From Oxyruncus cristatus (Eukaryota > Chordata > Aves > Passeriformes > Cotingidae): a stretch of DNA of 64,000 nucleotides. The stretch is from the NCBI GenBank assembly GCA_013399855.1, contig VXAY01004354.1, positions 378,092 to 442,091 on the forward strand, written 5' to 3'. The notes beneath the pieces are model-generated. The model searched no databases, was not told where the DNA came from, and worked only from the letters and a program-made list of their open reading frames with translations. Positions 34,201 to 47,100 of the stretch are shown piece after piece. Made by a program: the position numbers and the translations under genes. Within the stretch, counting starts at the first letter, position 1; each line of letters starts with the position of its first letter.

Positions 34201-36280
34201 GATTTTTTGGTCACAATATGTGAAGGGCTTTAATTCGTGCAGTTGCAATACTCCCTTGTGCCAAGGAAAAGTACTGCATTGTCAATTACTGGAGAAATCT
34301 TTCAATTAAGAAAAAATCAAACTTGGTATCAAGAGATTTGTGCTTTTTGTCACCTGGAAGGAATCTGAGGAGCAGTGTGGTATCTCCTGGCCCTGGTGTG
34401 GGGTAGCAACAATCCTGTATGGCCTTTCTTCTCTTGGCATCTCCCTGGAGGGCCTTGTCAGTCCTTGACGTGCTTGTCATCCAACTCACTTGACAACTGA
34501 CATGCCTAGAGGATGTGGCCGTCCCTGCTGACAACAGCTTTGTCTCCCCAGTGATGGATGGCTTTGTGGCCCAAGCCTGGCCATTGTCCCCTGTCTGTGG
34601 CCTTGCTTCAGTGATTCTTATCTCAGTCCTGGGCACCCAGGCCCTGCAGTGAAGGTGAGCGGTTGCCAGCGCTGCACCTTCTCCCTTTGTGCCTCTCCAG
34701 GAGGGGGAAAGAAAACGGGCATCCCCTCCAGCTGAGTGAAGCCCAGCTCTGGTGTTTACCCAGGCCTGTGTGGCATTGGCTCTTATCTGAGGGGAAGGCA
34801 GATGCGAGGCCTTCTTTGTGTTAGTCAAACAGGCAGTTGTATGGGCAGTGTGGAAGTGCCCGTGTAATTACCATTCTCTGGCTCTCACACTCCTATCTTG
34901 TAAATCACCAATCCATCACAGCCTGGTCCTTGTATTGTTCTGTAATTAACTGGACAAACTACAGGAGCATTGTCATAGCTCCCCGTTTATAGAGGAGGGA
35001 CAAAGACCTGAAGGAAGGCTTCAGTCCCCTTCAGCTTTTTCCTCCTCTTGAACTCTTTTTTTCTATATCTTCTGATTCATCTCATGGCTCTAAAGATGTC
35101 TCACCTGCTTCTCTGAATGAACACTTCTTTGCAAACCTACAATCAGCACAGAAAGAGTGGCCACAAAAGGACAGACCCAAAGATTTTAACGCTTCTTGTT
35201 CCACTGCGGGTGTGTGCTCACATGCTTACTCACTCCCTAGTGCAAGGAGCAGCTCAATTCTGAACAGGCTTTGGACCCTCTGCTAATGAAAACAGTTGCC
35301 TCATCCGTTTCTTCCTGGTAATGTGCTGAGGATTTAGCTCCTAGCAAACAGTCTGCTTATGAGTTAGACACTCCCTGGGGCTGGATTGCAAGCTACAAGG
35401 GAGATGGAAAATTTCCAAAGGGTGTGGTAGTGCAAAGATTTGGGGAGTTACTATTACTTTGCTGGTTTTGACCCAGGAAGGTGTTTAATGGCTTTCAAGG
35501 TTCCATATGGCTTTTAAGGCTGTAAAAAAGCATGATACAGGCTCTGGAGCATGGAGGGAGCTGGCAGTGATTCGGGCTAGTACAGCTGGTTTCTCTTCTG
35601 TAGACCAGATGAGTGAGGCTGCTGGGCAGCATGGAGAGTTGGTTGAAAGACCTTTCCCTAAATTGGGTCATCTTACTTTGAAAGACTGTTCCTTTGGAGG
35701 GGCTATCCTGCTCCGTTGCCCAGTGAGGGTATACAGGGCCATGGGTGGATCAGGAGAACCAGGCTAAAGCTCTGCTCTCCTTGCTTTATCTCCTTACCTC
35801 CTCTTGCCTGCAGGGATTTCACTGGGTCAGAGGAGGGTGTTTCTCTCACTGTGGCTTACAGCACCTGGCATGCTGTGGCCCTGCTTCCTGCTGGAAGCTT
35901 TAGACACTGGAGCACTGCAAATAACAATGGTTTATAACCCTCTGTTCTCTTCCTCCACAAATTTTTAGAACAGGTCACAGTTCTCATGGCTGCTGCTTTG
36001 ACAGCAGAATTTAGTCCTTTGTGTTGATAGTGTCACGCAGCCAACTCTACTGACCTCATGGGCATCCCTTGGAGCAGCTTTTGGCTCAGAGGCTGAAGAC
36101 CTACTTTTCTTCCTTATTTGAGGTGTCAGGTAGGTCTGTTGGATGAAATGTGTGCTTTTATGTTTTGGTAGGCCTGGCCTTTTAATAAAACCCAACAACA
36201 TTGCTTATTTAACCTCCGTCTCTAAAATCTTTTCCAGCTCTTGTGAGCTATAAATTAGACCTGTCCACCCCATGGAAACT
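22241..36280. other. Intergenic region, no gene recognised
   Basis: 14 kb of mostly unique sequence with no supported coding gene or RNA gene. A T-rich tract lies at 22551-22614 and another at 32886-32926. A 322-codon open frame at 31386-32354 starts on TTG and has no recognisable domain. A degraded CR1-like tail may lie near 31205-31265. An AT-rich homeodomain-motif patch lies at 34860-34950. Confidence 0.5.
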
Positions 36281-36289
36281 CTGAATGAG

Positions 36290-36306
36290 TGACCTGAGGC
36301 TGACCT
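36290..36306 (-). promoter_or_regulatory. Perfect DR5 retinoic-acid-receptor-type element
   Basis: The minus strand reads AGGTCA, five bases (GCCTC), AGGTCA: an exact DR5, the classic spacing for RAR/RXR heterodimers. Further half sites follow at 36347-36357 (GACCAGGTCA). The sequence match is direct; binding and target gene are inferred. Confidence 0.55.
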
Positions 36307-36515
36307 CCAAGCCATGGGGCACTTCTCAGTGCTGCCTGCATCCCAGTGACCAGGTCACCTGTATTGAAGTATGAGCACACTGGATCCCCTCTTACGAGGC
36401 CAGTGAAGCACACGGTGTCTAAGCTCCACTTGGAAAAAGGCTTTGCCACTTCAGTACATTTGAATGGAAAGGGGAAGACCTGTTCATGTTTATTTTACAG
36501 CCCCTTTTATTGACT

Positions 36516-36523
36516 TGATTTAT
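36516..36523 (+). promoter_or_regulatory. PBX-HOX type motif TGATTTAT
   Basis: Exact match to the PBX-HOX heterodimer consensus TGATTTAT, about 210 bases from the DR5 element and 33 bases from a CTCF core. A single 8-mer can arise by chance, so its interest rests on its neighbours. Confidence 0.3.
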
Positions 36524-36555
36524 AGCCTCAGGCTGTGAGTTAATTGAGGTCTGGT

Positions 36556-36569
36556 CCAGGAGAGGGCAC
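36556..36569 (+). promoter_or_regulatory. CTCF core motif
   Basis: CCAGGAGAGGGCAC matches every position of the CTCF core CCANNAGRKGGCRS. A match of this strictness is expected far less than once per window by chance. Orientation is plus, pointing rightwards. It could be a loop anchor between the septin/GP1BB side and the downstream gene; occupancy is unknown. Confidence 0.4.
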
Positions 36570-39500
36570 CTGGGAAGGGGAGATGCTGCAGTGCCACCAA
36601 AGGGAAAACACGCAGGAAAGTGCTTTATAAAGCACAGGTTACTGCAAGCTCTGGCCCTTGCTCTGTGACAAGAAACCAGGCTTTTGCCACCAGAACAGGT
36701 TGTTCTAGGTCAGGAAACACCCTTAGCTCACTGTGAGTGGCAAGGAGCAGGGCAGCAGAGGTTAACCAGGACAAGGTGCTTTTCCTTGGTGCACCCTTGG
36801 TTAAAGCGCCCTCCTGCCTGTCTGTGCCGGTGCAACCCCATCAGCTGGGTACGTGTGCCTGTGCTTGCCCGTCAAACGGAGCCCTGTGCCCCCAGCCTGA
36901 GAGCAGATGCCTTCCAGTGCACACCTCCTGGGCCTGCAGAGATGTGCCGAGGCCACTGATTATCTTTGGCAGGCGGTGTGTGGGATGCAGCAGTGATGCA
37001 CGTTCACATGCAGAGCACACGCACGGAGGCAGGGCTCTTACCCAGCTCAGCTGGCTCCAAGACAGGAAAAAGCTCCTTCGGCCCAGGGCCACCCTGACAA
37101 ACAAAGGGGGTATAGTATTGCTGCAGGTGGCCAAGAGCTAAGCCTGTTGTAAGGTGGAGGATAGCAGATCACTCTAGAGGGGTTCATTCAGCCTTTTCTG
37201 TGTGGGAATCAGTGTTGTGGCTATGGGGTTTGTACAACCCCCTAGTGCTGTGGGTGCTCCTGAGCTGAAGGGTTGCCAGCAAGTGTGCTTGTTCTTCTGA
37301 GCTGGTGGAGCGTGAAACCCGCGTGCTGTCCCTGCTGAAGCTGTGCTAAGAGAGCAATGTTTCTGTCCTGTAAAAACCCCTGATAGGCCAGGGGCAAAGT
37401 TACAGCAGCTTCTCTTGCTAGGCTGGCTCTGCTACAAACACATATGCCCCTCTCCTTCCTTTCAGCTATTTACAGCATGTGTGTATAAATGGTGCTGTGC
37501 AGCCTCTATACCCTTCACAGGGAGACCCTTCCTTGCTCTGGAAGGCCATTTTAGCTTGGTTTGTGCCAAGGAGAGCAAAGGGAGTAAAGATGCTGTCAAA
37601 TGAACTTCAAGGCTTCCTTCGTTTCCCAGGCTTGTGTGGAGCAGTCTGTTCCCAGCATCCAGCCACTCCTTGGTGGCTGGTTCAGTAACTCCAACTGAAT
37701 GTGGTGGAGCAGCCATGTGCTGCACATATGGAAATCAAAAAAGGTGAGCTTGTTGAATGGTCAGTGTCCCTATTTTCTTCCATCCCAATGTTACTAAAAA
37801 GGATCATCTAGCCCACCTCTTTCCTTCCACATAATGCTATCCCAAAGCTTGGCAAGGAAGTCCGGTTTTCTAGGGAGAGGCAATATCCTTTTTCAGATAA
37901 GCTGATACAGCCAGAAAAAGCAGAAAAGCTTTGAACGCATGAACTCTTTTAAAAATCTGAGTGCAATCTCAGTAAGCTTTTCCATCTGTAGGACGTGTGA
38001 TCTCTTTTCTGGGCTTCAGAGGTATAGTTTGGGGGTTACTGTCTTTGTCTTGGACAAGCTTGGTACTGAGCCCTGTCCTGAAGGAAGGCACATGAAGTAA
38101 GTGCCCCATGTCCTCTGGGTCTTAGGCACTACAGCCTGGTGATAAAGTTGTGCCTTGTTTGTTTGTTTTAAACTACTTTATGCTGCTTTTTGGAGGAGCC
38201 CCTTTACAAAGAGGCTTGGCTAGAAACAAGAACCAATTTTGTAACTTAGATTTTGTCTGAATGGTGAAAGGAAGTGTTGAGATCAGCCAGGCCAGAGTGA
38301 GTAGAGCCTGTTGGTCTTGCTGTATTGCTGCACTGGCCCTCTCCCTACCCCAGAGGAAAGGTCCAGAGCTCAAAGGCTGGTACACTTTAGGAAAGAGCCC
38401 CTCTTCCTTTCTCCTTAGCCCCTTCCTCAGCCTTGGGGGAAAGTTGTCCTGCCAGACACACCAGCAGTCCCCAGGCAGCTCCTATCTCTTCACCACGCTG
38501 CAGTCAAACCCTGAGCCCACAGGCAGCTGTGGTGGGTACTGCTGGACAAGGCAGCCCAGCTCCTGCAGAGCTCAACCTCCCAAATTCTCAGCCTGCTGGT
38601 CAGCCCATGGGAGCTCTTCCTCGGGGATCTCTGTTCCTAATTCATCACCAGCTGACATGAGCAGGAAATAAAAAGAGCAATTTACCCTCCGCTTCTCCTG
38701 TGCGATGAGCCCTTTTCTTTAAGCCATCAGCCCCTTTATCTTATGCCATCAGAGTGGCTGCCGTACAGGTTGTTTTCAACTGTCTCTGGACATCACTTGA
38801 ATCTTCAGGTCACTTGTTTAGCCCCACTCAGATAATCCCCTCTTTCACTCAGAACAAACAGTGCTTCTGGGCCCCGCTGCACTTCCCCTGCCCCATTGTG
38901 GTGCAGCACTCTAGGGGCTGAACCACTTCAATATGTGCTGAGGGGGCTGTTCATAAAAGAAAAACCCAGAGACCCTGGTGATTTTTTAAATACTTTTGTC
39001 TGGCTGGAGAGGTGTTGGGAGTGGCAGGGATGCTGAGGTTCAGAATGACGTTGCAGTCGTCGCACCTGCTCTATTTTATGGTGACCATGTCGTCCCTTGC
39101 AGATTTGTGGCTGTGTGGGGTACCTGGTCAGACTGGGGAGAGGGAGGGAGCTTCCTATGCCAAGGTACGGTCTGTACCTTGGGTTTGAGGCCTTTCCACT
39201 CAGGCTGGCAGAGGCCTGCGGTCTTTCTCCCCCTGCTCTCCCATCAGGCTGGTCCTCCCCCGCTGGTCGGCAGAGGGCATCAGTAACCTGAGGCAGTGCT
39301 TGGGATGCACTTGCTCTGCCCCTTCCCCTGGGCAGTGACCGGCAGAACGGACATCCCTGCTCTGGGGCACATTTCTCCCGCATTTGCACAGCAAGATCTT
39401 CCAGCTGCATCAGCCCTCCGGTTGCCCATTCTAGCCCGCCAGACTGGGGAAATGGCTCCCAGGGTGGCTTCCACAAAAGGGTTCTCTGAATCCCATCCTA

Positions 39501-42500
39501 CACACAGACATGACTGTGCCCTGCTCATCTCTGCTGGTGGTGGCCAAAACAAGTGTTGCTGGCTGCGTCAGTGGCTGGGTCAGATCCTTCTGCCTCTCCT
39601 TTGCTTCGTCTTTCAGGTGATCTTGGAGGTGTTTTACAGGGAACACACCCCCGGAGCAGGGTGCAGCTCTTCTGTGTTCCCTGTGTGAATTCCTATTACA
39701 TCAGGAGACAAGCAATTTAAGAGTTAGCACTGACTCTGTGAGCACTCCCTACTTAGCCTGCACTTGACTTTTTCTGACTCCATCCCAAATCTGATCATCA
39801 CAGCTCTGCTACAGCTGTTTACTGTTCGTTTCTACAGACACAGATGAAAACACACAGTGCTGCAAGGGCAGCTTGAAGCCAGACGTGCTGCAGTGGCTGG
39901 CACTAACGGCATTCCTTCTAGGCTTCTTGCCCTGGTTTTAAAAGCATGTGGTATCTAAAAAGACATTCCTTTTTTTTGTTTTTGTTACATCTCAAATTCT
40001 GAATTCCCTCATGGTGTGCTGAACTCCTTGTTGTGTGGCCTTTTTAACGTAGGATCTGGCTCCACATAACATATAAGTAAGCTGCTTCTCCAAAGACAAC
40101 CCTATTTCTCTTTTCCCTGATCCCTCCTTTGCTCTAGATCTAAGCCATGTGTAATTGCAGGGGAAGTTGATAGAAAGCTAAGAAGAAATACATCTTCTTT
40201 TTTTCCCCTGCAAATTATTTTCCCAACAGATGAACAGTGGAGAGCAAAGCCAGATTCGTTTTTCATTTCAGCCTGCTTGGCAGACAGTGTGGAGACAACC
40301 CTGCCATCCCTCAGTGTGTGACCCAAAGGAAGCAGCCCAGCCTTTGGAGCCTAAACCAGTTTTGACTGTCAGGCCTCAGTTGTTTATGGCATCCCCCTGT
40401 CAGAGGCAAGTGTTGCAGTGCACCAGCTGCAGTGAAAGTAGTGATGATACTGCACCTTCTGATTTGTTGTCAAAACTGCCTCCTAAGCTCTGTTTCCTGT
40501 ATGTAAGTCCTAAAGAATGGCACTGATTTTAGCAACTTATTCCAAGTTCATGTGCTGTAACCGAGATTGGATTTAGGCTGACTGATGTCTCAGCTTTTGT
40601 TCCTTTGTGGTTTTCTGTCCCATTTTAGTTCCCTCTGTTGCTTTCCTGATTGTAGCTGACCAAGGATGAGCAGTGAGTCATACAGGAAAGTCTCATGTAT
40701 CTGCTTATACATGTCACCCAAATTCCAAACCAAAGCTGTCAGGTGCTTGATTTCTTTTTCCTTCACTTCTATGTACTGTGGCATTTTCTAGCTTGAACTA
40801 GAAAAGCAACAGAGGCTGGAAGGCCTTGGGGTTTTGTTTTCCATATGGAAATGTGAGAAAGGATCTCTATTAGAAGCTATTTCTTTCCAGTCTTCTGGAG
40901 TGTTCTTCCTCAAACAGTAAAAGCATAATGTAACTGACTTTGAGTTATGTTGGCTGACTAAAAGAAGGAAGATTTGGCTCATGGCTGGAAATGACAGATG
41001 ATTTGGTAATTGTATTTAATCACTATTGATACTGGCACACTGTTTAATTGGTGTAAGTAAGGAATCTTTGTAGCAGCCCCTATAGAAGTGTTTATCTCAA
41101 ATTTGCTGATTATATATAAATGCTGGACAAACTCTAGATGTTTCCAGAAATGAATTAAGTATGCTCTGTAAACTCCAGAAGACAACAGTGCTGCTGGAAA
41201 TACATCAAGCCAGCGGGTCGGGAATTGTGAGCTTTGTAATGTCGTCTGTGCAGATCTACTGGAAGTGGGTCAAACTGGAAACATGTTTGCAGATGCAGGG
41301 ACAGGGCACAGAGAACCAATCACAGGTGAATTAAGTTTCTCTGGCCATGATTTAATGCTGTATAAGTTCCTCAAAACAGCTTTGTTTGATCAGGAGAGCA
41401 GGGCTCAGATACTCGTACCTTCAGTCCAGCACCAGCAAAGTCTCTCAACACATCTGTGCAACTCTCAGCCTGCTGGGTTTGTCTCTGGAGTCGGCTGTCC
41501 CACAATAGTCTAGTTCCTCATAACTGCCCTGAGCTTGCTGGTCTCCACACAGCTGTCACTGAGTGGATTGTACTGTGGGAGGTGCAACAGTACCTGAGCT
41601 CCATGCTTTGGACCCGGCCCGTGAAGGGCACGTGCCTCGGAGCTGAGGGTTTCTGCTGGCACCTGCCGCTCAGTCACAGCTGGCTATTGCTGAAACTCTG
41701 ACACAGGAAAGTGCTTTCAGTCTTTTGGGCTGCAGTCCATGTTTAGATTATACTGTTTGTTCTTCGTGGTCCAGGAAAATATTTCTAGGAAACTGTATTA
41801 CTTCTAGAGCAACCTGGAAAGGAAGACTTATATATTACCATTGTGAAAATTGTGTTTCACTTCTAAGTGAGAATCAGATTCTGCTATAGTGCCTTTTACA
41901 AGGTAAATACCTCCCAGGACATGATGCTTCCCGAGCAGATTGTACTTTGGATACTTGTTCTGGGAGAGAGACTCCATGGATTCACTAATACATAGTTTAG
42001 TGCTCTACGTTGGGATCCTATGAGTGATTTTTAAAGTCACAGTTTAATGCAAGATCATATAGAAAAGTCGAAGGATGCTTTTGTTTAACCATCATCATTT
42101 TATGTGCTGAAGGTTGTCTTGATTTTATGACAGCAAAAGCTCTCTGGTTTAGGTGTTTTAATTTAACGGACTCAAGTTACAGCCAAGGGGAGGTATTGAA
42201 AATGCTCTTTTGATGTTCTTATGCCATCCCGTTTGCAGAAGTGACTGTGCCAGGGGTTGGATTTGTTAACCAAGAGTGAGAGCAAGAGTTAGGAAATTGC
42301 ATGTTCTCCAGAAACCAAAGAGGATGAATTCTCATCTGCTTCGCACTTGGTGGTGTTCTACAGGAGTAATCCCAGTTTGTGTGTGTAGTCCAGTCTTAGA
42401 GTGGTTATTGCAATGTAGGAGTCAAAACCATTAAAGATTAGGCTTTTCCTCCTGGCTCCATGACTCCCTGGAGCTGTCATCTGCCTTTACCACAGACACT

Positions 42501-42780
42501 GGGCTTCAGAGAGGCTTTGAATCAAATGCTGTGAACCCTGTGGCTTTCTTGGAGGAAATATCTTCTCTGGTGACCCAGGGTTGATGGGCTTTGGCGTTGT
42601 TTAATGTCCAAGACAGAGAATTCCATGTTCAGCTTTGCCCAGTTTAAAATAAGCCCTGTTTGTGCAAAACGGTGCTGCTGATTATAGGAGAGGGTAGGGA
42701 TTACAGAACACGGGTACAAAGAGAAACCCTGCAAGGAGGGCACTGCCCCAGAGGGACTGTGGGGAGCAAGGGCAGAGAGA
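36570..42780. other. Intergenic region, no gene recognised
   Basis: 6.2 kb without a supported gene, RNA or clear transposon on either strand. Open frames are short and lack motifs. Confidence 0.5.
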
Positions 42781-44190
42781 GGAAAATGGCCCACACAGCT
42801 AATTGAAAGCCCATCTTCCTGTCAGTCATGGTGCTTGCCCATCAATCATTCTGGCACCAACGGGACCTGACATCAGTAGGGAATTAAATAAACTGCTCTC
42901 TCTTTAGGGACCTGCTGATGGAAACCCGTAGGGGGGAAGTGAGCAGAGAAGAGCCGGAAGCGTGTGGGGGGGGGAGGAACAGTCTCGGCGGTCCCCTGGG
43001 AGGGTGCAAGCAAGTCTGTGTCCTTCCTCTTTCTCACACCAGCATGTACAGCTGAAGGGATTTTTCAGTGAGTCCCCAGAAAGGTGAATTTAAAGCTGGT
43101 AATAGACCAAGCTCACCTCAGTTTAAATAAACAAACTGCAATAACTGTATCCTGCAGTGAGTGCCCTGAAAGCTGAGCGATGCTCTGTGCAGCTGAAAAG
43201 TAGCTTTCACCCTCGAGTGAAATCAGTGCTGCTGGACTGCAGTAACTGAGGTGAATCTGAGCCAAGGTGTCAGAGCAGAACACTGGGAAGGGAAAGGGGA
43301 CTGGAGCAGAGAGTTAGCAACTGTGCCCCTGTTTCCTGTTGTGTGGTGAAACTGTCTGCAGTGAGTTAGGGGGCTAGGGCTAGGACGTTACAGATGGGAC
43401 CTGCCTGAACGCAGGGATGGGACCTGCCTGAACGCAGGGTTTCAGTGCAGATCGAGGGCTATCCCCAGTGCCTGGCTGGAGCGGGTGAGTGTCCGTGTGT
43501 GTGCACGCGTGCTTGTGAGGAGGGCCCAGCAGCTGGAAACCATTCGGTCACTGACAAGTCCCCTGATGGACCTCGACTGACATGGAGCGGCTTTGGTTTC
43601 AGGAAAGCCAAAGGGAACCTGTCACTAATTAGACACACAGCTAATTAACGGGAAGCAAACAAAGAGCAGCAGCTTGTGTTTTGGGAAAGCTCAGCTTTAG
43701 TAGCCAAGGACGCCTGCTCCTCCCTTTCAAACCATTTCAAAAACAAACAAAGCGGGGAGACTTGCATTTCAAAGCAGTGCAAACACTGCCAACCTCAGAA
43801 AGCCTTCCAGAAGGGACGTCCAGGAGTGGGATTTAGCAGTGAAAGGAAAAAGGGCTCTTCAGGTGTAATGAGACCCTCCCTGTCCCTAGATCAGGGCCCT
43901 CTGAATCCCCAGAGTGCATCTCTTATCTATTAGCTTTTAATTTTTCTTTCTCCAAATAAATACTCCTGTTAAAATTTCGGGTGGGTGGATGGGGAAGAAA
44001 GGCAGGTGTGGAAATGTGAGCTTCCATTTTGTGCTTTGCTACTTTCCAGATCTTACAGAAGTGTGTGGTATCTCAATTTAAAAACCTTTCCTTACGCATT
44101 GTTTTTGTTGATGCTGTATATATTTATTATTGCAGGGCGGGCTAGAAAGGTTGGTCAGTAACAAAATGGACTGTGTAAACATGCTCAGGA
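42780..44190. promoter_or_regulatory. Candidate enhancer stretch rich in forkhead and homeodomain motifs
   Basis: Contains AATAAACAAAC (about 43126-43136), GCAAACAAAG near 43657-43666, a perfect forkhead GTAAACA (44175-44181), and repeated TAATTA/TAATTG cores (about 42800 and 43628-43646). The sequence is AT-rich with patterned motifs between GC-rich patches and no coding potential. Enhancer function is inferred from motif density only. Confidence 0.35.
43393..43438. repeat. 23-bp perfect tandem duplication
   Basis: Two identical adjacent copies of a 23-base unit starting GATGGGACCTGCCTGAACGC, at 43393-43415 and 43416-43438. A recent local duplication or a copy-number polymorphism is likely. 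Confidence 0.9.
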
Positions 44191-47100
44191 GTGGATGAGG
44201 CTCTGTTTGAGTGCTAATATCTTTAGTAAGAGAAGTGTGTCTTCAGAACAGGAGGAATCCAAAACTGTAATGAGTTATGAGTCCTCCAGTGACCCTGAGA
44301 AACCTTGCTTAGGGCCTGATCCTCCAAAGAGCCTTGTCAGGGTCCCAAGTCCTGCTCAGAGCAATCATTTTTCACTAACTCCAAATACAGCAGTGCTAGC
44401 AGGGTTCATTAACTGAATTTTGCAAAGTGCTTTGAACGTGAAACACGGTAATAATGCCAAGTTATGTGATATTTGGTGTATTTCCTAGAGCCATGCATGT
44501 AATTAAGGGAGAATCTCAGCTTTCAGAAACCAAGGCAGTTTCTAACCCTCCTTGTCATAGGAAAAAAATAATAGCTGGAAAACAAGACTGAAGGTTAACA
44601 AATTAGGAGGCAAATTTAAAGGAAACAACAACTCACCAAGTTGTGCAATCTTAATATTAATGTCATGGTTTTGGGAACAAAATCATAAAATTGAGCAGTT
44701 GAGTATGGCTGCGTGACTATGCTCTAAATATTTATTAAAAGAAAATACGTTATTAATCTTTTTTTGTGCATTCAGTATATAAATTATTAAGTGCTTATCA
44801 TCACAGTCTAATGTGGACATTGAGCACAGCATTTGTCCTCAGAGCAGCCTACCAACAGAACTGTGTCTGTTTTCTTCCTTCATCGTGGAAGAAGGAACTG
44901 TGTTCCTGGGTAGGGTCAGACTGGCAGTTTCAGGCTCAGTCCCAGTGCTGTCAGTGGCTTCCTGGATGAGCGTCCCGTGGTCCTGCTGGGATCAGAGTCC
45001 CCAGCCCCACCGGCTGCAGATGCTGGCTCTCTACTGGACTGCAGAGTGAAGGACACCTCCCTGTTTCTGTGGGACGTGCAGTGTTTTGCTCAGGAGTGTC
45101 TTTCCTTGACTGGAAAGAGTTACCAGAGCACCTGGGGTCACACTGCACTAGTAGATCACCACATGCACTTACATCAGGAATTTTTTCCAGCACTCATCTG
45201 GTTTTGCTGCTTTATGGCCTGATTTGAAATTGCCTTATACTATGCTGTCAGCACGGGTGTTTATTGCTGTCAAAGGACCTGTTCAAAGAATCAGCAAAGC
45301 CACCACAGGATTCCTTCTTATATCATTTTGGCTCAGGTCTCAAATATGTACCAGCAATTAAAAAAAAAAAATAGAGAAAAAAGAAGGCAATGGCTTCAGG
45401 TTACAACAAGTAAGGAGCATATCAGCTTTTCCAGACATAGACTAATTTCGCTGTGCCTCTCCCCTTGGATATCCTTGGCTTCAATGAAAAAGCTACTGGA
45501 GGCAAATACATGAAGCACTTGATAAAGAAAACGTGGTGTGGCACTTCATTTTCTCTTTCTGGGATGTTACTTTGCTATTTTATTATTGAGACTGCAAAAC
45601 CCCAGCAAGGTACAAAGCAGGATAAGAAGATAATGAGAATTTTCCCTCCAGCCAACACACACTGGTTGAGGGGCTGTTTCAGATGGCATCAGGTTTCTTT
45701 AGCCTACTCAGAGCTTGAAAATGTGCCCTTGATTTCAGCCCACAGGAACGTGGGCTTGTGCTGCTTTATTGTCTAATGGATCTGTCCCTTGATCTCCTCA
45801 TACAAACATGTTGAGCATGTGCTTGGGTCACTTAGAGAAAACTGAACCCCACTCACAGTCTTAGAGTGTAATCCCTTAATATTGATTACTGTGCTGCACA
45901 GGGGCACCAGGTAACCAAATCCATGTGGATTCAGGCTGGCAGCTGATCGTCCCACACACGCACAGTTCAGCTGGTGAGCTCTTCACAGCACCAGCACTGC
46001 TCTGCCTGATCGCTTCCCACTGGAGTATGAAATACAGAAATATCTTGGAACGCAAATACGGGGTCGCAGCAGTTGTTCATGCGAAGGGAACAGATGCAAT
46101 GGGGGATTTTCCTCGGGAGTGTGTTCCTCTCTAGATTTATCTTGTGGGTATCTCATGTTTATCTTTTGCCAGCTCACGTTAGAGCAGAGTAGGGTAACCT
46201 TGAAGCCAGTGTGTGAGAAAAGTGTTTTGTGAAATAAAGGCAAGCAACTAATTATAAAATATACAGGGGGCAACCTAAGTATTTGTAGAAACAGCTTTCC
46301 AGTGACCAGAACAACTCTTGACTGGATTTTACATGTTATTAGGGCCACGTATTCCATTTCCTGACATTTGTGGGGGTTTTAGCTCAGTGGAAGCCTCATT
46401 CTTCTGTATGGCTTTTGGGGACTGTACAATGGTAATTTGAAATTGAAGTGATTTGTGGGGGACACATTATAAACTTGGTCTGAAGGGAGCTAGGAATCCC
46501 AGGAACTGTTGTAGCCTGAGGCTGATTTCTAAATATAAAGTATCCCGAGATGATCTGTCATGTTTGACTGTCTCCTTGGTTCAGTTTAATGGGAGCTCAA
46601 ATGCTGGTGATGTGAAACAGAGGAAAGTGGACTAATGGGAACCCTCACAAACACTTGGGTCAAGGAGAGTGACTAGTTAAAGGTTTGGTCTAGTGCATGG
46701 TGATTGCTGGGCTATAAAGGGGCATCCAGTCGGGGGAAGGAGGGACATGCCAACTGGCTTTCTACTCTGCTTCCAAGTACAGGAAGTGCAGATTTTGCAC
46801 CCGGACGGGTAGAACCACACATACAGTGCTGCTCATGCAATAACCGTGCCCTGGAGCATGAAGGTGCAGTCAGGAGACTTACGGAAACGTGTCCCTTAAG
46901 AACATGGTATCATGTTACTCCTAACAGCAACAGAAAATGGAGATAAGCTTCCTCTTACCTGAAACGTGTGCCAGTTCTCTACTGTTTGGTAATTCAGAGC
47001 GTTTCTGTGAACACCCCCCTTAAATAAGCCTGTGATTTTAAAATCTGTGTTCCCAGCAAAATAACTGAAATGATTTTGGCACTGTCATTCCCCAATTAGA

